Assembly (NCBI GenBank): GCA_030407315.1
Contig: JALQPE010002294.1
Span: 1 to 64,000 of the forward strand
DNA length: 64,000 nucleotides
Origin: Asparagopsis taxiformis
Taxonomy: Eukaryota > Rhodophyta > Florideophyceae > Bonnemaisoniales > Bonnemaisoniaceae
Reading direction: 5' to 3'
Shown here: positions 39,503 through 49,231 of the stretch, piece by piece
How the letters are laid out: each line of letters opens with the position of its first letter
Position numbering within the stretch: the first letter of the stretch is position 1
Notes under the pieces: model-generated
The model's input: the letters and a program-made list of their open reading frames with translations, nothing else
What the model was told of the DNA's origin: nothing
Database searches by the model: none
Program-made: the position numbers and the translations under genes

Positions 39503-41707
39503 TTAGTAGTTATCATTGCTAGATCCCATGTACAGATAGTCCATGTGTACCACCTCATTGGGTTTCGACCCATGCAACGCAGCTGCGAGGGGACGCGGGA
39601 TTGTGTTTCCGCTCCGAGTGACAATGCAATGAATGCAAGAGCGGACGAACAGAGACACGTCCTCACTCATTCCATCCCATGAGAAGGATTCACGCAGAAC
39701 ACTCTCGGTTGCATCACATCCTCGATGTCCCATAATACCAGCGTGTGATGACACGATAAGCTTAAGTATCAGCTCTTCAGAATCCTTTGGAATCCATATC
39801 TTAGACGCGATCCTATATAATCCGTCAGATCCTCTTATCAGGTTTTCATCCTTCTCCTTGCACTGCTCCTGTGCATCTTGGATGAGCTGTTTGTCTGTCC
39901 AGATGAAATCATCCTGAGCAGGAGACGGTACGACTTGGTTTTTGCTCATTGAGAGCTTACAGACTGTTTTTGATCCCTTCTGGTCCCTTCTGTGACCCTT
40001 GGTCCATCGTGTAAGTATATCTGCGAATATATTATCTTCTCCAGATATGTGATCAATCACATAATCGAATCTTGACAAAAACAGTGCCCATCGCTGAACT
40101 TTCGATACTACGTGTCGCCCTAGAGTAGGCTCCAGCGCCCGAGGCGCGAACACGAATAATAAATTCCGATGATCTGTAAACACGCGCACTGTCTGTCCGG
40201 TAAAGAACAAGTAGTCTAGTCTCTCGAAGACTTGAAATATTGCAAATGCTTCCTTCTCGAAAGTGCTCCAGCCGAGCTCAGATCCCTTAAATGCAGAACC
40301 CAGAAAAGCCATTGGGCTATGGACTTGCACTTCACGTGGCTTGCTGAGATCTGACTTGTCCACTTGTGTCACTACCCCAGCCCAAAACCTCTCTGATACA
40401 TCAGTAAATACACAGAGTACTTTATCTGGTGCGGGATATGATAACTGGACAGCATTGCGTAATGTTTCTTGTATCTCACGGAAGCTATTCTCGTGCTTAG
40501 CTCCCCAAGAAAGATATCGCAACTGCACGTTTCTGATGGATCGCTTAGTTCTTTTCCCTACCTTTCGATATGCCTGCTCCAGCAACTGGTTGAGTGGCTC
40601 CACTTTTTCGGCAAACAGTGGTATTGCGGTTGCCATCCAGCGACAGCAATGGACAAACTCACACAATTCTCCCGCTGTCAATGGTGCATTGATATCCTTG
40701 AGTGCTGTCAGCCGCGCAGGATCCATCCTGTATCCCTCCTTGGATATGATCCGTCCGCACCATCGGACTTGAGTAGCAAAGAACATGCACTTGCGTGCTG
40801 AGAGAAAGAGTCCGTTATCTGCACAGATCTCAAAGAATCTGGTGATTACTTTGAGAAGTTCGCTCTCACTGGCTGCATGGATGTTGTAATCATCCAGCCA
40901 AGCCTTCATATTACTTTCAGGCTCCCGAAACAACGGTGCCATAGAGCTCTGGAAGTGCACCGTAGCATTCGTTAGCCCAGGTAAAAGGCGTTTGGATGAA
41001 AAGGTTCCTTTTGGTGTAACAATTCCGCACATGTTCCATGACTCAGGATGCACTGGCACCTGCCAGTATCCTGACACGAAGTCCAGCACAGCAAAACATG
41101 AGCTTTGAGCGAAGTCATGTATCTCAGAATCCACATGAGGCATCGGCCATGCCTTTTTTATAGTAGCTGCATTGACTGGGCGGAGGTCAACGGCAACTCT
41201 GTATTTCGCTCTTGAGCCCTTCTTTGGCACGAGAAGCGGTGGTGCCTGCCAAGTGGCATCTGGGTTCGGTACAAGAAACCCCATTTCCACAAGCTTGTCG
41301 ACATAACTGCTCAGAAATTGTCTCTGATCAGCTGAATAGCGGCGGGCTTTAACTTTAACAGGGACGGCTCCCGGTCTGATGTCAATCCTCATGGGCGGTA
41401 GATTGGCTGGTGGGGACTTTCCGAGACGCACTCTCATGATATGTTTATACTTGTGTAATATTCCTTGCAATTGTTGCACTCCAGTGGGTGACATTCCGTT
41501 TGTGCGGGCTTCATCCAGGCGATGCGACAGCTCCTTATTCAGTTCCTCCTCTGGGTCGTCACCGAGATCAATATATACATCAGCGTCCTGTAGGCAGTCT
41601 TCCTCTGTACCTCCTTCGCAGTGGAATACGCCTTCATTACGAGTTGAACTGCACCTGGTTCCATTACTTGCGCGTCGGTAATCTTGTACTTCATGCAACT
41701 GGGACAT
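39503..41707 (-). CDS. Gypsy-1 Pol: reverse transcriptase, RNase H, integrase zinc finger
   Basis: 734 codons. RT: LLVPKKGSRAKYRVAVDLRPVN, CFAVLDFVSGYWQVPV and the catalytic box AWLDDYNIHA (LDD in place of YxDD). RNase H: VLCVFTDVSERFWAGV, STFEKEAFAIFQV and VFTDHRNLLFVF. The integrase HHCC finger is HAGIMGHRGC...CIHC. The frame overlaps the end of the Gag frame by 169 bp and lies -1 to it. No classic slippery heptamer is visible in the overlap, so the shift may be mutational. Ends at a TAA inside integrase. Confidence 0.88.
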   Translation of the reverse strand: MSQLHEVQDYRRASNGTRCSSTRNEGVFHCEGGTEEDCLQDADVYIDLGDDPEEELNKELSHRLDEARTNGMSPTGVQQLQGILHKYKHIMRVRLGKSPPANLPPMRIDIRPGAVPVKVKARRYSADQRQFLSSYVDKLVEMGFLVPNPDATWQAPPLLVPKKGSRAKYRVAVDLRPVNAATIKKAWPMPHVDSEIHDFAQSSCFAVLDFVSGYWQVPVHPESWNMCGIVTPKGTFSSKRLLPGLTNATVHFQSSMAPLFREPESNMKAWLDDYNIHAASESELLKVITRFFEICADNGLFLSARKCMFFATQVRWCGRIISKEGYRMDPARLTALKDINAPLTAGELCEFVHCCRWMATAIPLFAEKVEPLNQLLEQAYRKVGKRTKRSIRNVQLRYLSWGAKHENSFREIQETLRNAVQLSYPAPDKVLCVFTDVSERFWAGVVTQVDKSDLSKPREVQVHSPMAFLGSAFKGSELGWSTFEKEAFAIFQVFERLDYLFFTGQTVRVFTDHRNLLFVFAPRALEPTLGRHVVSKVQRWALFLSRFDYVIDHISGEDNIFADILTRWTKGHRRDQKGSKTVCKLSMSKNQVVPSPAQDDFIWTDKQLIQDAQEQCKEKDENLIRGSDGLYRIASKIWIPKDSEELILKLIVSSHAGIMGHRGCDATESVLRESFSWDGMSEDVSLFVRSCIHCIVTRSGNTIPRPLAAALHGSKPNEVVHMDYLYMGSSNDNY

Positions 41708-43146
41708 GTCGATGACACCATTGATCTATCACACGCAGCTTCCAGTAGTGTGCGATTGTTAATTCCGCACAATTCTAGTACCGGTCTCGAAATGAGCGCA
41801 TATGGTGCATTCTGCTCACACACTAGCCATACAATACCCCGTAGACATAGTACTGAGCCGTGCCTAACTCGTAGGTTCACATCCGCGGTTACCTTGGCGT
41901 AGCATTTAACTAGGCCTATATCCTCGACAGCTGGTTCAAGCATGACTGGCGGTTCTAGTGCTACTACTTGCAACTGCGGACACGCCTGCAGCATCGAATG
42001 AAGTAGTGTTTTGGAAATTATATTCTCATCAGAACCGCCATCCGTCATTACCATACATTCCACTGCTCCATGCAAGAAGGACGCACTGAATATAGTAGAG
42101 TGATTGTCGATCTCTTCGCAGTTGTTCTTACGAATTACCTTACGTACCGCTGCATTCTTGTTATTGTCTCTCTTCCTATTGAAGTATTCATCCAATAGTT
42201 TCTTCTTCTCTGCAGGTGGTGTAATTTCACAATCCTTGACACGATGCATCCCACCGCATTTCGGATTAAGGCACGAAACAGCTGTGCGTTTACCGTGCAC
42301 AACATTTTTCCCATTTCTGCCTACTTCTTCTCGAAGTTCTGTCGCACTCTCCCCGCGGCGCTTTCCACTTCTTCCACTATGTTTGCCATTGGTGCGAAAT
42401 TCGCGCGACTGTGAGCTGTATTCGCCCCTTTCCTTGGGCTTCCCACGGTTGTCGTCGACATCCGCCCGCTCCAACGTTTTCGCAAGCTTGACTAGCTCTT
42501 TCATGAACACGAAAAAGTCGTTCTCATGCAGCCCTTCGTTTTTCCGAAATCTCAGCATGTTTCTCATCTTCTGATGTAGCTGCAGAGGCTTGAGTCGTTC
42601 CATGATGTGCGAAATTGCGATGTGCAGCCGTGACTGTAGCATTCCTTGGTAACCTGCGTCCTCAAGTGCCTTGTCATACGATAATGCTAAAGACCACAAA
42701 CGGCTCTCGGCTTGCTTTATCGACATATCAATGCGAATGTGTCGAACAACTCTGTCAATCTCTTCCAAATCGATATCATCCTCATTCAGAGTAGACCTCG
42801 CCTGTATGCACTGTCGGATGTTCTCTTCTGTAATAGTCTCAAATGACTCTGCTTGGATCCATTCTGCATGATATAACATACGGAGCAGCGATTCGTCCAT
42901 GGAGTTGGCGTACGTTGTAACTGCAATGCAAACTCCAGCTTCCTTGTTCTTTTCTTCTACTTTGCTCTCATACTCCTTGCGTTTCTTGCGGAACAATACA
43001 AAGTCGGCAGTAGTCATGCCGTTCAGCCTTGGAGCTTCGAGCGTTTCTGCTATCGTCTGGCGCACTGTGCTTGCCGGCACTACATCACCCATCATGCTCC
43101 TTGTCTGCATTTCCTTTCCCGTCCGAGACACTGAGTGAACACACAA
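41539..43146 (-). CDS. Gypsy-1 Gag and protease
   Basis: 535 codons. Gag helices to about residue 215; a basic linker (about 225-285); a zinc-knuckle-like CLNPKCGGMHRVKDC; then a retropepsin-like domain with active site MVMTDGGSDENII (DGG in place of DTG/DSG). The first ATG (43146) lies close to the LTR; the Met at about 43110 (MQTRSMMGDV) is another candidate start. Its end overlaps Pol. Confidence 0.82.
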   Translation of the reverse strand: MCVHSVSRTGKEMQTRSMMGDVVPASTVRQTIAETLEAPRLNGMTTADFVLFRKKRKEYESKVEEKNKEAGVCIAVTTYANSMDESLLRMLYHAEWIQAESFETITEENIRQCIQARSTLNEDDIDLEEIDRVVRHIRIDMSIKQAESRLWSLALSYDKALEDAGYQGMLQSRLHIAISHIMERLKPLQLHQKMRNMLRFRKNEGLHENDFFVFMKELVKLAKTLERADVDDNRGKPKERGEYSSQSREFRTNGKHSGRSGKRRGESATELREEVGRNGKNVVHGKRTAVSCLNPKCGGMHRVKDCEITPPAEKKKLLDEYFNRKRDNNKNAAVRKVIRKNNCEEIDNHSTIFSASFLHGAVECMVMTDGGSDENIISKTLLHSMLQACPQLQVVALEPPVMLEPAVEDIGLVKCYAKVTADVNLRVRHGSVLCLRGIVWLVCEQNAPYALISRPVLELCGINNRTLLEAACDRSMVSSTCPSCMKYKITDAQVMEPGAVQLVMKAYSTAKEVQRKTAYRTLMYILISVTTQRRN

Positions 43147-43154
43147 GTAATTAC

Positions 43155-43563
43155 TGTAGTATCTCAGGGAGTTTTTGCAAAAAGATAGACGACGGCAATG
43201 TCGCTCAGCTGACAGCTCCTCTGCCAGTGGCGATGCCTTTTTTGGATCCGCCCTCCTTCCTCAGGCATATATCCTATTCTAAGCTAGATTATCCTAATCC
43301 TCTCTTGCTGCCCGCGCGCACACGTACCTTGGGCGCTCCGTACCTTCAGCACGGTTGTACCTTCCGTACTGTCGATCTCTCCGATCGATAGCAGCAACTG
43401 TAATCTAGCATTGCTGTGCAATACCGTTGCACTAATGAATATCCCGTAATATTTCCAGGGAATGACCCCTTGGCTCTCCACGGCGCAGTAGCCACATTTT
43501 GCCTGTACGAAGTGGTGTCCACGTGGCTATACCCCTTCCCGCCAATACGTCAGCAGCGCTACA
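43155..43563 (-). repeat. Gypsy-1 5' LTR, intact
   Basis: 409 bp, TGTAGTATCTCAGG to CAGCGCTACA. On the minus strand it precedes Gag, so it holds the promoter. The bases following it there (GTAATTACTTGTG) do not resemble a standard TGG-type primer site. Confidence 0.9.
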
Positions 43564-44450
43564 GTCCTTAAATTGCTTACCGATTTTGGATATGCAGATT
43601 CAAATTGGGTACTCAAAGCGTATCCGGAGGATTGCGCGGCAGCGCGGTCAGCTACGTATCGCAACGGCGTGGAGGGATGACGGTGTTTTGAATGCGTCAT
43701 GTTTCAACAAGATGTTCATGTGTCGAATTTCTGCAGATTTATGTCCATATGCCGTGATGGAATAGGGATAAGTATTTAAATATCCAGAAGACTGTTATTT
43801 TTACAATCCATGTGGACTGCCTCTTCACTGCGTGACGTGTAAAAAATTACGAGTCTCAAATATGTTAATCTGGTGCGGGCTTTTCTGGTTTCATAAAGTT
43901 TTCATTTCGCTCCATTCTGTTGGCTAAGCGTTCTTCATCATATTAGGCCACCCTAGGACTCCCAACTGATCCCCGAATGTGGCCCACTCTGCATGAAAAA
44001 ATTCCATTTTTCTCCGTGTCAGAATCACCAACCACTTCACTTGAGCATTGCGAGCATTGTTATTTGCTGTCCGGGCGTTAAACAAGACAGCCTGTCATGA
44101 TCATCGGCCGCGATCTCATGACATAACAAATACAAGTCGATATTTTGATTAAAGAACGGAGCCATGAGGGAGGAGGCAGATGCCTACACATTCTCACATC
44201 ACTATACACTGGCACCAAAAACATAATCCAAAACCGAGCAGCCATCGTGGCAGTGCTGCGATACACCATATTCGCTCCATCACTACTGTACCCCATTCTT
44301 TCACATCTAAATTGAGTCCAAACTTCAACGATTGGCGCAAACCAAACGAACAAGTTTATTTCAAGTATCTAACGGCGATACTGCTCGTACCACCACATCC
44401 CTCACAAGAAACAAATGAAACATGACTATCTGATGCTCTCCAGATATCTT
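43564..44450. other. Intergenic, no feature recognised
   Basis: AT-richer sequence between the gypsy element and the secreted-protein gene. The short frames show no conserved pattern. Confidence 0.4.
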
Positions 44451-44951
44451 CTAACCCTCATATTCAAACCTAACGACATGCGCCTCATAGGCCCGACGAC
44501 ATTCATAGATACTGCGATACCTATTAGAGCCCTCAAATCTCTCCACAACCACCTGTCCGTCTTCATCGCACAGATACAGTTCCTCGAAATAGTCCCTGAG
44601 CTCATCGAATTCATTCCTCTGATCGCGCCATAGCAGGGCATGATCAGTCACAGAGTCCCTGAAAGCCCTTCCCCTCACTCTCTCCCGTCTGCAGTCATGT
44701 GAAGCACTCACGCGTAGTGGCTCATCATCGGTGAAAAGCCTCGCTTCAACCCGATCCGTACGGTCCCCACTCTCGCATATGATGAACACACCGTAAGTTC
44801 GGCTGAAACTGCCAGTCGGAATGTCCTCCCCCTCGTCTGGACGCCGTCCACTGCTGGAGCTTGGCCGCTCACCGTCTTCCTGTGCGTGTACACCGGTGTA
44901 CAGCGCTGCCAGCACAAAGAGGGCGTAAAGAGTGTACAACATTTTGGTCAT
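44451..44951 (-). CDS. Small secreted protein, family unknown
   Basis: About 166 residues if started at the Met at 44951 (MTKMLYTLYALFVLAALYTG), which gives a clean signal peptide with likely cleavage after VHA. An upstream ATG at 44996 would put 15 polar residues before the signal and is less likely. The mature protein is acidic and has four cysteines (IICESG, DCRRER, LYLCDED, YECRRAY), which could form two disulfides, and a Ser/Pro-rich N-terminal linker. I recognise no domain. Absence of breaks and a good signal peptide argue for a real gene. Confidence 0.6.
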   Translation of the reverse strand: MTKMLYTLYALFVLAALYTGVHAQEDGERPSSSSGRRPDEGEDIPTGSFSRTYGVFIICESGDRTDRVEARLFTDDEPLRVSASHDCRRERVRGRAFRDSVTDHALLWRDQRNEFDELRDYFEELYLCDEDGQVVVERFEGSNRYRSIYECRRAYEAHVVRFEYEG

Positions 44952-44999
44952 GGTGTCTAGATAGATTGTTGATTTGTTCAAGTGGCGATGGGTCACGTA

Positions 45000-46590
45000 G
45001 TGGTTGTAGGAATGTAGGTGTGTGTGTATGTTTGTGTGCGTTGGTTGGGTTGTTGGGATGAGTTGAGGTGGTGGGTCATCTGTGCTTCCGAATCAAGCAG
45101 GGCTCTTTATATTTCGGATTGGATACAGAAATTAAGCAATGTTCAGCTTGGAACGAACGCGAATGCACACTTCATCGACGAAAAGCATCATTTCCCCACA
45201 TTCTCCGATTGATTCCGAACCTTACTAGATCGTGAGATCTATTGGCCATCTATGCTCTGAACCTGATTGCGGCACAAGTGATGTGATGGACTTTGTTCAT
45301 CAATCCATTGAATCATAGCGTTGCAGAGAACTTCTGAGAGCTGAATCAGAGGGGGAGGCTCGTGCTCCTCACTTCCATTCAGAAAACCTTTCCATAGGTA
45401 CAGTTGTTCGCGACGGAATATTCAGGTGTCAGGAAGAAAAATGCATGTAGTCAGAGAAAGCACCAGTAACAAATAATACTCCGTCCATAATGCGGAGCTG
45501 GAGGGGAGGTGTGTGGAAATGAAGATATGATGATGAAGTGATTAGTAGTCGAGTGCGTCCTACATCGAACTGGCTGACTAGGTATTGAAGCGCACTGAAT
45601 TGAACGGGTCATATTGAAGTAACCGTAAGGGTTCGAGAAATGTAAAGCAACTGTTCCGATGTACAACTGCAGTTGTACACAGCCATGAAAAAGTTTACAA
45701 TGCGCTCAAGCATGTGGCGAAGAATGTGTAATAGAACCTGGAAAATACTAATTCAGTCGTAGCAGGCAAGCTGCAATAGAAATAGAATAAAGAGATCCTA
45801 GCATCAATGTTCGAGGTATAGTTGCTATGGTACTGAAATAGAGTGTATCCAATGAGATCTTCGCTCATGGTATGAGGACACTGTTCTGTCTGCCATGGTG
45901 TATCCGTAAGGCGAAACTCACGACATGGAGACATACTCTCAACGTCGACATCCAATTTTATCTCGGATGTGTCTATTCAGGACAAAATCTATGTGATGAA
46001 TGGCCGTTGATTGAAAGTGGCGGCTCATTTGGTGAGCCGAGATCTCCTAGTTGAAAAGCGTCGAATCATTTCGCTGAAACACATTATGACTGTACATAAT
46101 TTCCTATTGATACACCAAGGCTGGCTCGGTAGTGATGGCAATTGATTCAGTTGCATGTATGAGATATGCATAAATGGGTGTCAGGTCTGTTTGGGGTTTG
46201 GATTTAGTGGAGGCTGGGCTGAGCATTGATCAAATTGCCATACTAGCCATTCGTTTTTCTTCAAATGAAAAAGATAATTCTAATGAAAATTGGTCAAGAA
46301 TGCAAGATAAGCTAGTGACAATGACTTCGAATAGAGTTTCCTTCATGGGGGGAAACATTTTTTTCACTCTAGGGTATGGTACACGAATTGGCCTTACAAC
46401 CTTAATGTTGTAAGACAAGGTTGGTCAGAACAGCACACAACGAAAATTTCTGCCGTTGCCAAGCAGGGCAGGATGAATCCACCCCCGAGATCTCATGCAC
46501 TTACAGATATACATATACTGGGATATGTTATGTCTGAGGAGTAATATATCCATCAACGGTAGGGCGATAGAATTTCGGCCTACCCACTAT
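45000..46590. other. Intergenic, no feature recognised
   Basis: AT-rich, with only short unconserved frames. Probably contains the promoter of the secreted-protein gene near 44960-45200. Confidence 0.4.
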
Positions 46591-46597
46591 CTAGAAT

Positions 46598-46880
46598 GTA
46601 AAACCAATGAACCACATGTCCGGTGTGACTTAGTGATTATACGAGGATAAAGGTATTTATCCAACACTCACGGTATTTAGACCTGCCTATTTTGGCCCGG
46701 ACAGGAGGGAAGTTGTGTGTAATCGTCGGGAGTTGAACCCGGGATGGTGTGAAGTGTGCCAGTGGAGTGCCTGGGCCCATAACCTGTAAAACCAATGAAC
46801 CACATGTCCGGTGTGACTTTATGGTTAACGAGGATAAAGGTATTTATCCAACATAGAACCTTGTAAGATATGTGTGTAAG
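46598..46880 (-). mobile_element. Copia LTR pair with primer site, internal region deleted
   Basis: Two similar LTR pieces (from TGTAAAACCAATGAACCACA at 46598 and at 46785) are separated by about 100 bp. On the minus strand the second piece ends in TTTTACA and is followed directly by GGTTATGGGCCCAGGCAC, a close complement of the initiator tRNA-Met anticodon arm. Everything from Gag to RNase H is gone. The far ends are not clear. Confidence 0.7.
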
Positions 46881-47599
46881 TTGCAACGTTCGCAGACTCA
46901 GAAACTAATGATCGTCACCTGGTCTCGTGACCACCAACCTATTTCCAACACCGGCGATGTCAGTTGATGAACAAAGGGTTTTTTCTACTATCTACGGCCG
47001 AGCACTATCTACCGGCAAGTGGGAGGCCAGTGACAATCTACCGCCGTTCGGGAGAGTACAGCAAGGAGGCCTGAGAGCGGCTCGTGCACCGTTCTGGAAC
47101 AATCAGATCAACTCGTCCTTCATTTCCTGCCAGCCATTCAGATCAACTTGTACCCCATGTTCTGAAGTCTGATTGGACATGGTCAATAAATCGTTAAAAA
47201 TACGCAAAAACCAAGGCCAGTTGAAAAAGCTGTTCGAGTGGATTCATATGAGAGAGCCAGTTGCTGGTGTCTATCGGACAAGCAAATTTCCTCATATGAG
47301 GTCACCCTTGGCCTCATATGAGGCCGAGAAAATTGGCCAAAAATTACGAAAAAAACAGCCTTTGTTCTGGCAGTTCAACTTAAATATTTTTGTAACTTTT
47401 CTGCGTTTAATGGTGTTCAGGAATGTGGGAAGAATATGTGTTCACGATTTTGAATGCTTGCTTTATTGTTGATCGTGACGACGGTGAGTTTGGTTAAATA
47501 GGATAATGTGCTGTAAATACTGTAATGTATGAGTTCGTTAAGTTGTTCGGGAAAGTGAAGCATGGTGCTGGACACGGGGCGGAAAGAGAAAGTTGTTCG

Positions 47600-48328
47600 T
47601 CAGTCGCCGCGGACCGTGGGCAGGGCCATGTTGAGCAGCGGGAGTTTGTCTGTAAACTGGGATGGCTTTAAGGCTTTGGTGAGGATATCCGCCGGGTTCT
47701 GAGTCGAAGGAATGTGAGTAGGTGAAATAAACTTCTGGCGTACTTGTTCTCGGAGCCAATGGTGTTTGACATCTATGTGTCTGGATTTGGGAGTTGGAAA
47801 TTTCGCAGTGGCGGTGCTGATGGCGGCTGCATTGTCGATGAAAAGGGGTATTGGTTTGGTCGAGGAGTGGCCGATTTCGGATAGGAAGTTCGCTACGGTA
47901 AGAAGCTGTTGACCTGTATGGAAGCCAGCGACATACTCAGCGTGGTGCGTAGACGAGACAACGTTCGGCTGTCGTTTGGATTGCCAGGATACTGGTGAGG
48001 AATTGTAGAATATGACGGTTCCAGTTGTTGAGCGTCTTGTGCTCGGACATGCGGCAAAGTCTGAATCAGAGAATGCTTCGAGGCCGGTGTTGTATGTGCG
48101 TGAGTATTTGAGGTCTAGGTGCTGGGTGCCCTTGAGGTAACACAGCGTGCGGATCGCAGATTTCCAGTGGAAGTTCTTCGGGGCATTGCTGTAGCGTCCA
48201 AGAAAGCCCACAATAAAGGATATATCGGGGCGAGTTGAATCGCACAGGTAGCGAAGACAGCCTATTAGGGCTTTGTAATCTTTTGTAGATACGTCCAGGT
48301 CGCCGCTTTGGTCTGCATCAGGGTTCAA
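47600..48328 (-). pseudogene. Copia-3 RNase H
   Basis: 242 codons with YLCDSTRPDISF (end of RT), FSDSDFAACPSTRRSTTG, HHAEYVAGFHTGQQL (Glu), LFIDNAAAISTA (Asp) and the end block PADILTKALKPSQF. Complete as a domain, but separated from RT by frame breaks. Confidence 0.85.
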
Positions 48329-48349
48329 ATGCTCAGAGGCAATGGGAGA

Positions 48350-49130
48350 TTTGACTGGCCGAGCGTCGGATTGTCCGAATCGTTCAAGAATAGTTTGAAT
48401 GTAACCGGGTTGTGTGATGAATATGCCATCGCCACGATGAGTGATCTTCCAGCCTGAAATGTTTTCAACTCTTCCGAGATCTTTGAGACTGTATTTCGTT
48501 TTGAGGTGGGTTTTTACTCTTTCGACGAGCTGCGAGTTGTTAGTGATGACGAGAAAGTCGTCAACTGTGACGACAGGAAGTACGAATTTCTGTGGCGCAG
48601 TTTTATCTCGGAATATGAAAGAACAGGTGTTTGATGACAGCCTCGTGATATTAGAAATTGTAAGAAAGTCCGATAAGCCTTCAGTAAAGATTTTGCAAGC
48701 CTGTCGACTGCCTTACATATTGCCAGTCAACTTGGATACATGTCCTGGATACTTGAGAGATCCGTTAAAGCGGCGCGGCTGTTGGAGGTATATTTCTCTG
48801 TCCTCAGTGAACGTTTCGTTAAGAAAGGCAGCTTCAAGATCCCAATGATAAGTTTGATAGTTGTGAGCAGCAGAAATTGCTAGTGCAGTGCGGATGGCAT
48901 CTCTGCTCGCGACCGGGCTGGATAGATCGTTTGGGTCGTAATGGATGCCATGCACTTGACGGTCGCCACGAATTGTGCACCGTACTTTGCGAAGCGTGGG
49001 AGTGCCGTTGCCGTCAGTTTTGACTTTGAGTACCGTGGTGAGTGGCAGTAACTTGGTGTTGTCTGGTATCGAAGTCTGAGGTACATAGGTGAGCACTCCG
49101 CGTGATTCGAGACTATCGAGCTCACTGTTC
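48350..49130 (-). pseudogene. Copia-3 reverse transcriptase, frameshifted
   Basis: 48713-49096 carries the RT start (KVRCTIRGDRQVHG, HWDLEAAFLNETF, IYLQQPRRFNGS). The palm region lies at about 48490-48600 in other frames; the catalytic box there reads VVTVDDFLVI (VDD). The junction near 48710-48720 has a stop. Several frame changes, so not functional as it stands. Confidence 0.75.
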
Positions 49131-49231
49131 CATGCTATTTACCATTCGAGGGAATCGGGAGCTTTGCGTGCTTGGACGACATTGGCTGGCTCGGTGAACT
49201 AGGGATTGGACGGGTTCGGAATGGCGGTGAG

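Larger units (their letters stand above)
36921..43563 (-). mobile_element. Gypsy (chromovirus-like) retrotransposon 1, nearly full length
   Basis: Two LTRs (36921-38357, which contains a nested copia, and 43155-43563, intact 409 bp) in the same orientation, starting TGTAGTATCTCAGG and ending CAGCGCTACA. They are flanked by a 4-bp repeat, GTCC (36917-36920 and 43564-43567). Minus-strand order between them is Gag-protease, RT-RNase H, integrase, chromodomain. LTR similarity is very high outside the nested insertion, so insertion was recent. Confidence 0.92.
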
